Of a stretch of 64,000 nt of DNA, positions 1 to 28,650 are shown piece after piece. Origin of the DNA: Archilochus colubris (Eukaryota; Chordata; Aves; Apodiformes; Trochilidae); NCBI GenBank assembly GCA_023079485.1, contig CM041083.1:62315810-62379809 (forward strand), read 5' to 3'. The number at the start of each line of letters is the position of its first letter. The first letter of the stretch is position 1. Below the pieces are notes generated by a model. It saw nothing but the letters and a program-made list of their open reading frames with translations, made no database searches and had not been told where the DNA came from. A program made the translations under genes and the position numbers.

Positions 1-302
1 TTTCTTTATTAAAGTGAAGTAGAATGTATGCTTAAGAATGAATGCTGTATGAGCATGAGGGTATATATTCCCCCAAAGCAGTGGATTTTTGCTGTAAGTG
101 ACATTTTAGTATTGCAGGTGGTAAATGTACAGTTTATTTATTCTGTTAATCTACTTGTTACAGGGTTTTTTTGGGGTTTTTCTTAGCAATTTGAGATTTA
201 CAAAATTGTTTGGTTCAGGAGTCAGCAATTACCTAGTCATTACTGTAAATTTGTGTTCACGGATGGTTGACTTAACCTCGTTTCAATTGTTTTTTTTTTC
301 AG
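1..302 (+). other. IPO8: IPO8 intron, 3' part
   Basis: This is the end of an intron that starts before the window. It finishes in a run of T residues and CAG at 300-302, a strong acceptor. An open frame starting at 125 runs through it into the exon, but its first part is T-rich intron sequence and not protein. Confidence 0.85.
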
Positions 303-17712
<17,410 letters not shown>

Positions 17713-19030
17713 AGAATCAACTGCAAAGGTCAATGGGAAGGGTCTCATCATTACATTTTCTTGAAATCATCGTGACTTCTGAGTGATAGGGGAGGGTAAT
17801 TTAATGCTGCTGAAGGTTTTCTGGAAAATAGCAGTGTGCTTCCCCCACCAGAATGGTCTTTCTAACCAGCTACTGTAATGTACAAATTTTTGTGGTGTTC
17901 TTCTAATTTGATGGACTGAAAGGAAACATTTGTCCTCAAGGAACCTGAATGACTGGGAGGGGCCAGGCTGCATCTAATGGAGTTGCACTTCTCAGGTTTT
18001 TGCTGTGCAGAATTGATAGATTTGTATGGATAACAGTGCCTTCTGTTGTACATGGATTGCCTGAACAAATGGATGCTGGAGTGCATTATCATTTTTCTAA
18101 GTGAAAGGACATTTCTTGATACACTGTAAGTCTTGGTTCCATGTTTTCCAGTCACCTGCTTTTTATAACTCTGTTTAATTGTTTGTTGGTTGCATACACA
18201 TTGCTGGATTCAGAATATTATCTCATCTTCCGTGTTTGGTGCAGACAAACGTGTAGAGGTGTCTGTTAGAGCTGCAAAGCATATGCTGGTTACACCAAAT
18301 GGTCTTAAAATTGCAGATTTTCCCTTGATGCAATAGTCTTAAATTATTTCTCGTAGCTGTGAAATCAACTTGCTTGAGTTATGATTGCACTTGTGGCAGA
18401 TATCTATCCTAAATTACCTCCTGCCTCGACAAATGGTGTGGCCCTTGTATCCAGATATTCTACATGACAACTTATTATCTCCATTATTTTTGATGAATAT
18501 TGGATATTACTTGGGTTTCTAGAAACTTATTTTATGGTTTGTTTTCTTTTAATTCATTACCATTCCAGCGATAGAACTGAATAATGGTGGTAAAAAATAT
18601 TTATAATATTTTGTTTACCTTTTCAGAGGAAAAACAGCTCCAAACTTACTTCCTACTCTAATGCTTCTGTGATAGAATTTCTGGTCTTCATTCCATCTGA
18701 CTGTTCTTGTCCCATGCTGAAATTTTATTGTCTACCAGGTTTTTTCCCTCAGTTTCAAAGACTGGTTTCTCATAAATTCAAACACACCAAGCAAGATGTT
18801 TGTGAATATGTTTATTTAGTGAGAGACTGGTAGCTGTGCTAATTTGAATAGCTACCCCTCCTTTAGATCTATTGGGATCACAGTGGTGTAGCCAGTATAA
18901 GCAGGGGGGCTTTAGAATGTAAGGTTTGGATTGGAGATAAAATGTTTAGATCAGATTTTGTCTCTATGTACTGATTTCCTTAGAACTTAAAAATATTTAC
19001 CAAGCAATTTCAAGCACATACTGATAATAT

Positions 19031-19113
19031 TGCTCTGGCAGGGGGGGTTGGACTAGATGATCTTTCGAGGTCCCTTCCAACCCCTAGGATTCTGTGATTC
19101 TGTGATTCTGTGA
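19031..19113 (+). mobile_element. CR1 3'-end fragment
   Basis: The motif GGTTGGACTAGATGATCTTT followed by GAGGTCCCTTCCAACCCC is the CR1 3' terminus. It ends in three ATTCTGTG-type repeats, the usual CR1 tail. Sense orientation relative to IPO8, probably inside its 3' UTR. Confidence 0.9.
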
Positions 19114-20691
19114 TATATGTCTTTAGAGCAGTGCCTCAACTGAAAAGTCTTAAGTCCCTCCCATACCCCACCAAATTTTCAGTGACTGTTGCAAATCACA
19201 GATTGCTGGCCCTGCACTGTGCTGAAGCTTTCATTTTTTTATATGTCAGAGTAATTAGAATTCAGTCTGATAAATCCAAAGTGCTCTGGACCTTTGCTTC
19301 TCAGAAAGGCCAAAGTGTCTCTGCCCATTCCTTGCCCCATTCCCTGGCATTTTCTCAGCCTGGCAGCTGTGGGCAGAACATTACCTGCTGCTTTCCTTTG
19401 TCCTGCACCTTTGTGTCAGAGCACCTCTGGCACTGTTCCCTCATGCTGCTTTGGTTTTGTTGGTTCCCCCCCCCCTGCCCCCAACAGCAGCTGCAGAGTT
19501 GGCCTGGTTCATGCAGGTTTGTCACTGCTGCTGCTCACTAATAGCAACAGTGAAAATTTCTCACTTTTAAGACTGGTGGATGTGAAAAAACTGAGAATTC
19601 CAAGGTCTGCATTTCCAAAAGGGAACAATCCATTGAGCTGCATTGGGCAGGCTAAAGCAGTAGAGGCCTGGGGCATCCTTTATCATGGATGCTTATTTCA
19701 AATGCAAATTGTAGGTAATTTTTGGTAATTTAGGCCTGGAGTATTGACTGAGGCCATAGGAAGGGGATTCTGTGTGGTTTGTTGGTGAGCTTCTCAGAAA
19801 CCATAGAGGTTTTGAAATCCTTCATAAATTTAAATGTTTTTTTGGAAGTTAAGGACGTGGGTGACGTCTCTTACCTGTCAATGGAAGTTAAGTATTAGGC
19901 AGGTAAACTGTCTAAGCCCTTTATTATTTTATTTGAAAGAAAGAAATTGTCAAGTTGGGCTACTTCTAAAGCCCATTTGCCTTCTCTACACTGGTATGCA
20001 GTGTAGAAGAGGGATTTACTTTTTTTTCTGCTAATGAGGCTGCTTGCACAGTCACAAGCTAATATTTAAGAGTTAATGTGTTGAAGGAAAAATCTGCTTT
20101 TGCATAGCATCATCTTTGTGTCACTCAGCTGAACTATGGCTGCTCCCTAGTTCTGTTTCTTGTGTACTTTTGAAATCAACTGCCAAGAAAATTTCATCCA
20201 GATGTTTCTTACAAGGGGTTTAATCAGCAGTGTGGAGTCAGGAATCTTTATTGTCTGTTTTGCAGTTGGGGGTCAGAGATGTCTGAGGGGATGGCATGTA
20301 AAAAGGTTAAATGCCCTTCCCTTCCCCCGAGATTCATGAGCAAATGTTTCTACTGGCAAAAGCAAATGTTAATTATTTTATTCCTTTTTTTTGAAAAGGG
20401 TTTTCATCCAAAAAGATTTACTGGGCTCTAGCCTCCACTTTAACATATGGTTCTCTTTTAACATGATAAATATCTGTTTGTACATGATCATAAATAGGTA
20501 ATGGATTTTAGGGATTTCTTTCTTAGCTGTGTCCAGCTTTTTATAACTACATTCAAGGGAGAGCAACACCAATCTGCATTGCTGTCTCACTTTGAAGCCA
20601 AGGTAATCATGGAATATCAGATACCAGCACTGGCCAACCAAGCATGCTGTATTTGCTATTGGAAGTACAGAGAATTGTGAATGTATTGTAA

Positions 20692-20697
20692 AATAAA
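20692..20697 (+). terminator. IPO8: Candidate IPO8 polyadenylation signal
   Basis: This is the first canonical AATAAA downstream of the IPO8 stop. It is followed within 40-70 bases by GT-rich sequence (CCTGTGTTCTC and GTGTGAAGGTGACTTGTAG). A later AATAAA at 23150-23155 with a GT-rich follow-up is an alternative. Confidence 0.4.
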
Positions 20698-20715
20698 ACA
20701 AAGGTTGATAACTGG

Positions 20716-23700
20716 TGACCTATATTGCCCCATGCCTGTGTTCTCAAAGTGTGAAGGTGACTTGTAGGGGCATCATGGGAGCTTTACATAGAAAATTAAC
20801 ATTATGTAGGTTTTAATCATAGCAAATGTTAATTTATGGCATAAGCTGCTTCTTTCAGATAAAATTAACTGATCCTGGGTGTTGAATTGCACACACTGTT
20901 TTGTCACTCTTGAAAGGATCACATCTTTTGGCTGCTTCTTTTTGTTCTCCCTCTTTTGAAGTTCAAGTACCTGCTTTGCTTTCCTTGCAAAGGAAAAATC
21001 TTTAAATGGCCAGCTCCAGGAAGAGTGAAGAATATCAAGCAAAGGAAAAAACTAAAAAAAAACCCAAACACCAAAAATTCCCCCAAACCCTCATGTGCAC
21101 AGTGTTATTGAAATAACTGTGCTTTGGGAGTGTAAGTCAAAATGTGTTAAGAATGTTGTACAAAATGATACAGTGAGCTGCTTTGCTTTAGGGGGGGAGG
21201 CTGCCTGCAGGGAAGTCAGTGAAAAGAATTGCTTAAGGACGTGCCCTTTGCCTGTGAAGTCCAGCCTGTTTGTGACTCTGGATTACATCATACATTATAG
21301 AGGAGAGAAGGGAGAACTGTAGAGGATTATTTATTTTTTTTTTACTATAAAGCAAGAGTCTGTCTTGAGACTTCTGTGAGCCAAAGGAATTGTAGACAAC
21401 ATGAATGATTAACTGCCTTGCTTCCAAAGCAGTACTCAGTCTCTTTTCTTCCTTCCCTTCCTTTTGTTTGCCAACCACTGTGCTATCAGACATTACAGAG
21501 GGTATTTATAATGCACTTAGATACTTTCCAAATAGGATCTGCAACATCTGTATTAATATTAGTACCATGAATCTGACAGCTGTTAGTGAGAAGCAAAGAC
21601 TTCATGTGATTTTTCTTTGGCTGAAAACAGATGCATCCCTTTAAAAAGTCTGTGAATCTCTTCCTGTCTGATGTACAGTCACCAATGAGAGTCACTCAGT
21701 GGGATTCCAGCCTTTCTTAAAGCTTATCAGCATAGCTTCTACTAAAGGGCTACCTGCTCCATCTCTGGGGAGCTACTGGATGAACCACTCCCCAACCAAA
21801 GAGTTTTGGGGAACAGCAGTTCAGAGAGAATCTGCAGTCATATATTGTTGTGATAAATTAGGAAAGCATCCATTTAAACTGAGGTGATGCATTTGATCTG
21901 ATCTCGGATCTGCAGTGTTCCTGATGTTGCCTTGATCTTCTAGAGGAATGTCCCATGAACTTTGTCCCATTCCTTTCTCCACAAAAAGAATGTGCTCAGG
22001 CAGCCCTAAAGTTGATGCTTTGAACTTATGATTCCAAGCTGGTAGTTGTCCATATCAGAAAAACAAGGTGAAAGTAGTCAACTAATGCTAGAATTTTCTT
22101 CCTAGGCTGTAATAGATGTTCCCAGTTTTAAATGCTTGGCTATCTGCATGGTGAGGTGAGAAATGAACTTTGAGGTGCTTTGTTTTTTAACAATTTGAAT
22201 ACAACAGTGTCAGTTCCTGGATTCACCTCAGGTGAACAGAGAGGCCGCCTGCTGAACCATCCTGGATTATGTTAGATGAAGAGAAATGGAAGAATTGAAA
22301 ATCTACTTGACAGTTAAAGCTGTTGGGCAAAGAAAAATCATTGTTTTCTTGAAATGAGATTTTAATATTAGGTTCAGATGTGGTTTAATTTTCCAGTTGC
22401 TTGCTCTTATGCAAAATATAAAGTGACTATGTGACATGGAGGCCTACTGATTTTTCACAGGACTGTTTACCTTTGAAGCTGTTTATCCAAGAATTGTTCC
22501 TCATTTTTAGATGTTCTTAACATGTTTGTTGGTCTAGTTTCACGTGTCCCTCCTTCACTATTTTCCATGCACAGAGATCATGGTAGTGAGCTTAACAAAA
22601 GGAAGGCAGTGCTTTTAAAATTTCAGAGAAGACTATGCATAAGCAGATTATTTTTGGAAAACAGAAGACTGTGCCTCTGAAGAAAACATAAATCAATATT
22701 TATACAAAAGTGCATGGGGTAAAGAAATAAATATGAGACAATATAAGTGAGACTTTGCTCTTTGATCACAGCTGTAATTTTTTTTTTTCATTGCCAAACA
22801 ATGTGTGAAAATTGCCTTTTGATTGCATGTGCTGTTGGTATTACACTTAATGTAAATCACCTGAAATATTTTTGTGCTCAAAAAGAGACCAAAGAGGCCA
22901 TGTAGATTTCTTTTGATATTAAAAGAAAAGATATGAGCCCATGCCTGCAGGGACTGAATGAAGACTGCTAGTGCCTACATTACATCATCACCTTTGTAAG
23001 AAGCCTGAAATACTTAATGGTGGATTGGCTTTGAGGGCAAGAACTGACAAATACAAAACATGTATCGATGACAAGAAGAACCTCTTCCTAGCTTAAAGAG
23101 TTCTGTACAGTGTTCTCCTAAGCTGTGCTGAATTTGCTTTAAAAGTAGTAATAAATCTTACTGCTTAGGTTGAATGTTACATCTGTTGTGCATTTATATG
23201 GGAGAAGTAATATTTCTTAAAACGTAACACGCCACCTACCAGGGAGCCCAGTCTCATTTTATAACCTCTCCTCATACAGCCATAAAACCTATCTGCAAGA
23301 ACACCCCAGAATTAATTTTAAATGAAAGTGCATGTTATCTGGAGTTACTGTGTGCATCTGGGTACCAGTGTGTGTTTGCTGATCTCAGCCTCGTGAAGGC
23401 AACTATCCACGTGCACGCTTTGCCTGCAGGAGAACATGACTGGAATTTGGTGCAGATAAGGTCATTATGGATCATCCAAATACAGTTATCAAAATATAAA
23501 ACAAGATAGTAATCTTGGAGCCCAAGGGTTGCACCAGAGCTTGACCCATTCTTCTGTGCTTGTAAAGAAGATACATACACAGGACAAGACAATCCTGCAG
23601 AAACTACAAGCTGGTATATGTGGAGTATTTTCCTCACAGTGAGTTGCTGTAGGAGCCTGTTTGCTGAATGGCACTGGTTGATAATGCTTACCCCTTTTTG

Positions 23701-26230
23701 TCTGGCCACTCCTGTGAATCCTCCATGGTATCTACAGGAGCAGTGGTCAGTGGCCCGTTTTTATTACAGAGGATGTTGAGTTACAGTAGTTTGCCCAAAA
23801 CCATAGGAGTGTGTTGCAGCTGGCATGAGAAATTAAAATTCTGGCTCTGTTGAAGTGCCTGGGGGTTATGCCATTGGCTGTAATGGAGGTCCTAGTGTTT
23901 GGATCACTGCTAATACCTTCCAGAGGAGCACTGCCAGAACATACTTAATTTATGAAATTGCTTAGTGACAGTGAGTTCCTTTATAGAGCTGCAATTTCCA
24001 TCTGTCTAGCAGTGACATTGTTTTACTGTATCTTATGTGGATTTCTTGGTATGATGAGCTCTCCTCTAGAAAAATGGTTGTTGGCTATGTAATGACTCAC
24101 ATCCCAATTGCTAATTTCCCTCGGAGCTCTGATGACATGGGAGCGGAACTCCAGGTGACCTGTGGTGTCATGTATGCCATGTATCAGGGGTGTTGGGTTG
24201 CTTACAGCCTCTCTGTAGGTATTAACAAACATCCTAGATCAGTTGTGAAGTTGTAGATTGCAACTGTCACTTCTAACAAGCTCTAAAGGGTGAGGTTTTA
24301 AACCAAAGTATGTGGCTTCTATGCCTCCAAATGGCTGCAGCTTTGTGGAGGGATTTGATCACAAATCAAACCATTGTGGGGCTGACACATCCCCACATAG
24401 TGGGTGTGCTCTGGAAGAGCCACATCTGTATGGAGAAAGAATACCCTATGTCGTGTTCCTCCATAGGTATTTTTCTGGAGGGTGCTGGAGGCTAAGCAAG
24501 ACTGAAACGAGTAATCAAACACTGCAGTGCATCTGGGCATACATTGACCAGAACCAGCTCTCACCATCCATTTCTGTGTATAGACCACTCAGAAATGTGT
24601 CATCAAGAAGCAAGATTAAACAGATAGATGGAGTCTAGTTCCTTAATACAACACAGTTCATAGTTGTTGAATTCTGCCCAACAAAATTCTGTCAGGATGA
24701 ACAGCATGATTAGCTCAATTCATATTAAAGTTTTGAAGACTGAGGGGATCTGTCAGCATTATTGCAGGGGAAAAAAGACATTACCTGGTGAAGAGAGAGT
24801 CTATGCACAAGTCCCTTGAACATTGATTTCATAGGAAGAACAAGCATGGAAATTGCTCCAAAGAAGAGCTACTATTCCTGATTGTTCTGTTGCATGAGGT
24901 TGCTCGTTCTTTCCAATTGTGCTTCTCTGATCTGTAAGTAGGGCTGATTTCAGAACCCAGGGCTGTCTGAGCCACCAGACCAGAGGATGGATCTAAAGGC
25001 CTTTCCTGGCCACCAAAGGTCATTCTGTCTAGAAGGCAGAATTCTGTGCAGTCTCGGGCTGCCTCACTTCTTGTGGTTGCTTCTTTCTACCTGATGCGAA
25101 GGTGCATTTGATTGCTTAATGGGATTTTCTGTTGCTTAGTGATGGATATTCTCATAATAAAATACAGATACTGAAAAACCACTGCCACTGCATGGCTGAA
25201 GGAGCAGCTGTTTGTGGTTGCAGTTCATGCCTGGCTGCCTGTCACAGAGGAGTTGGGGAGAATGCTCGTGTCTCCTCTCCTGAATGCTCTGATCAGCCTT
25301 TGTTACCATCCCGCTTTGCCATCTGCTCTATAGCTTGAGGATCCAGTGGTCTTCTGGGGCATCAGGATCTTGCCTTAGATATTCAGCTTCTGCTTTTTGT
25401 AACCAAATAAAAAATTCTCAATCAGGATTCTGGATTCTTCTGTCTTCCCTATAACATGTGCATCTCTTGGGCGTTTGTGGCTGTGTTCTGCTGAATTAGA
25501 ACTATGGCGTGATACCAGATTTTTTTGTTAATAAATATTCCCACAAAGCATGGTTTATTAATCATGAGATTCTCTTACTATTTTGATTCTTTCTTTAGAT
25601 AACAGTGTTGTGTAAAATGTTTTCAAATAGGTTTTGAGCAAATTTTTTCAGCATTTCAGGACCCAACTACTGAATCAGGGCCCAAATCTGGATTGAATTA
25701 AATTCTGTAACTGTAAAGCACGTTGGGGAAGATAGAGAAAACATGGGACAAAATAATCCAAAGTTAAGTATGACAAGAAAGAGAGAGCATTGTTTTGTTA
25801 GTAAGCTACAAATACACAGTTTATAACTTCATATTCTTGTTCTCTTCCTGATTTGGGGCATGAGGGTGGGAAAGGTATCATTTTTTTTACCTTTCATTTG
25901 GATATGGAATTGTTGACTTTCAACTCCAGATTTTACTTCATGACAGCACTGCTTCAGGAAAACAAACAAACAACAAGAAGAAAAAGGTATAAAAAACCCC
26001 AGACTACTTAATGTCAAAGGATGTGTTAGTTTATTTTGCTGCAAACTTTGTGGTTTTCATCCAAGGTCACTTGTGTTGTGGGATGCCTGAGTCCAAGGCT
26101 TATTCTGCTGCAGGAGGTTGCTTAGCAGGGTGCTAAATTCATAATCTAATTAGTTTCCAAAGCCATATTAAAACACTGGGAAGCTTTTAATCATTTTGTG
26201 AATGACTGATGTTTCACCATACAATTCTAT
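20716..26230. other. Intergenic, no gene recognised
   Basis: This is AT-rich unique sequence with scattered poly-A and poly-T runs (21052-21060, 22779-22788). No CR1, LTR or tRNA was recognised. AATAAA signals at 22726 and 23150 could serve a longer IPO8 3' UTR. Short open frames on both strands lack splice context. Confidence 0.6.
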
Positions 26231-26312
26231 TCACTTTTTTTGGTGTTTTTTTGGTTGTTGGTTTGTTGTTGTTTTGGTTTTGTGTTTGGTTTTTTTTTTT
26301 TAATATCCCCAT
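26231..26312. repeat. T/GTT-rich low-complexity tract
   Basis: The tract consists of T-runs interrupted by G, with GGTTGTTGGTTTGTTGTTG-type sequence. It is typical of avian pyrimidine/GT-rich low-complexity DNA. Antisense frames rich in Lys, Asn and Gln across it are artefacts. Confidence 0.8.
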
Positions 26313-27820
26313 TTTTGATTGAAAAGAAATAGGGGAAAATGTGCCAGCTGTGGATATGACCTTTAAAGTCACACAGGTGAGGACTAGTATGCATAGTGTT
26401 AGTGGGGAGATGGAAAACAAGCATACCACCTGATTTTAGGCACCTGATAATTTAGGGCAGGAGGCTTATCTTGTTAGGTTTTTATAGGAAAGCAGAGGAC
26501 AACCAGAGTTGTGCCTCTGAGCTACTAAAGGCTGTAAGCTGCCCACTGGCAAAGTGAGCTCAGGGAAATGAACCATCCAGGCTGGGTGGGTAATTCTGCT
26601 CATGTCTCTGATACGTTTGTATGGAGGGGAAAGAACCACTGGGGACAATTGTAACCAATCATAATTAGAAAAAAAAAAGTCTCCACTTCTTGTTTGTTGA
26701 TTGAGTGCAAGTGTCAAGTCAGTTTTGCTGATGCTTGTATATAAGATGTGAGAAATATGCATATGCTTTGTTGTGCATACATATCTGTAACTTACAACTT
26801 TGTTGTAAATTGCAGCCTTTCCTTGCCTGGGAGCTGAGCTAGAGCTCTTCTGGTTTACAGTGGGTTTCATTGCCTAAATTGCACCATCTATTGTGACATT
26901 TTTGTTGCTTTTTATTTTTGTCTTTTACGGTGGATGCTCTAATCCAACTAAATGATACTACAGCGTCCAGGAAACTTGTCAGGCTGCATTCAGGTCAGCA
27001 GTTCATCAATGAGTACTGTGAAAGATAATCTATGAATGTCTTAACTTGGAGGACCTTGAAAAAAAGGCAGTCAGCAGGAACAGCTTGGGAATCTGCTGAA
27101 CAGAAGCACCTAAATGCAGGTAAGGTTCTGATTACAAGTTAGTGAATATGGTGAGCCCCTAGGTGTGCAGTGTCCAGACCCTTGGCTTTATGACCATTAG
27201 CCTATTCTTTAGAATTAGGGGAAAGGCCTAAATAAGGGAAACCTGTAACCCATGGAGGGAGTATGTTACAGAGTTGGACTTTCTATTAATCTGTACTACT
27301 GTCCCTGCTCAAGAACTTAGAACCACCAAATGTTTCAGGTTAGAGGGGAGATTAGGAGGTTTCTAGGCTACCTGCTGTCCAGAGAAGGGTCAGCTTGGGA
27401 ATCAGAGAAGATTGCTTAAGATTTTATCCAGCTGGTCTTGCTGCTCCTGTAGAATGGGCAGGGGGAATACAGGGTTAGCAGTGGCAGAACAGCTTGGCTG
27501 GGCCATATGGGAAGAGGTGATCAGGAGGGCAGGTGTTTGACTTGTTCAAAATATGGTAATGGCAATAATGTTCAGTGAGTTGGCTCCACTTATGACAGTA
27601 GGTACTTAGGCTTTGCATTTGAAAGGAAATGAGCAGAAAAAGCAATAAGCATTAGGCATGAGTCCCACTACCATGCAATTGCTAACTCTGGAAACTACAC
27701 GTTGCTTGATTAACATTAGCTTCAATTGCAAGGGTATGTCACTTCCTCAGAACAGTCCTAAAGCTGAAGCATGAACTATAGAGTTCTGTGTTATCGTGAA
27801 CTGTAGAGTTGTGTGGGAGG
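26313..27820. other. Intergenic, no gene recognised
   Basis: This is unique sequence of moderate GC content. A consensus donor CAG|GTAAGG occurs at about 27119-27125, but no open exon or recognisable protein precedes it. Nothing else can be supported. Confidence 0.5.
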
Positions 27821-27827
27821 GGGAAGG

Positions 27828-27847
27828 TATAAAAGGAGAATTTGCAT
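27828..27847 (+). promoter_or_regulatory. TATA box-like site with nearby octamer motif
   Basis: TATAAAAGG at 27828-27836 is a strong TATA consensus. ATTTGCAT at 27840-27847 matches the POU octamer. Two similar GAACT(A/G)TAGAGTT copies lie just upstream (27774-27810). No transcript start or downstream gene is evident, so this is only a candidate promoter. Confidence 0.25.
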
Positions 27848-28479
27848 GTGAAACCAGTGTCTGCTTGGATTGCAATGTGTCAGCAGGTGTCTAGTGGATT
27901 CTGCTTGCTGAGGGAAGCAGGTGGCTCATTATTCACAGGAGAGAAGGAGCATCTTGCTGTCAAAGGATCTAAGCATGGAAGAACCAGATGAACGGAGGGG
28001 TCTCTGGAAGTTTTGAGGACATGTGTTTTTACTCTAATGTACTTAACATTTTCCAAGAGGACAAAGCATATTGGTAGAGGAGAAAAAGGGCAATACTGGC
28101 TTGTGAAGGTAGAGAAAGGTACCTGCAATCATTTACTTTGTGTTACTGCAAGGAAAATAGAGGCACGTTCCTGCCCCTGAAACTATTTACTCAACCCTAC
28201 TATAGAGATGTGCAGCCAGCACAACTGTGCTCTCCAGCTTAAGCCTTACCATCAAACTTCAACCTCTTTGCAGTGATCCCTCTCTGAGACGTGCAGATAC
28301 TTTGTACTCTGTATGGACCCACGGGGCAGGCCAGGCAGTGGGAAGCTCTCGATCAAAATGTGGCAGTGCGGGAGAGGGGGCAGAGAGATGCACCCGGTTT
28401 TAGGGAGAAGATAAAGAGCTGTTAAGAGACTTACAGAGCCCGGGTTCCCCTTCACACCAGTACAGGAAATATTGGTGAC

Positions 28480-28650
28480 CCCCCCGTGGTTTCCCGCCGT
28501 CCCGGAGCAGGCGGGCTCCTGTCGCTGTCCGTGGTGCTGAGCTCCTACCGCTGGGCTCTGCTGCTCTCCGTGCTGCTGACCGCCCCCCGCGGGGCTGCTC
28601 CGTGCGTGGGGGGCTCCCGCCACACCCCAAAGGCGGCCGAAAGGGCAGAG
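28480..28650. promoter_or_regulatory. Small intergenic CpG-rich patch
   Basis: A GC- and CpG-rich stretch stands out from AT-rich surroundings. On the minus strand, a perfect GTAAGT donor (plus-strand ACTTAC, 28429-28434) lies just after it, as expected for a CpG-island first exon of a minus-strand transcript. No recognisable protein is encoded in either direction. A retroviral leader remnant is the alternative, because TGGTGACCCC lies at about 28472-28481. Confidence 0.35.

Larger units (their letters stand above)
17713..20715 (+). other. IPO8: Probable IPO8 3' UTR
   Basis: AT-rich noncoding sequence follows the stop codon. The first AATAAA on this strand lies at 20692, so the 3' UTR could be about 3 kb; a weaker upstream signal could make it shorter. 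It contains a CR1 3' end at 19031-19113 and a poly-C patch near 19467. Open frames here (for example 19110-19541) carry no recognisable domain. Confidence 0.5.

Noticed and set aside
19110..19728. Two overlapping 143-144-codon frames after IPO8
   Set aside because: They lie in the probable 3' UTR, begin within the CR1 tail and have no recognisable content.
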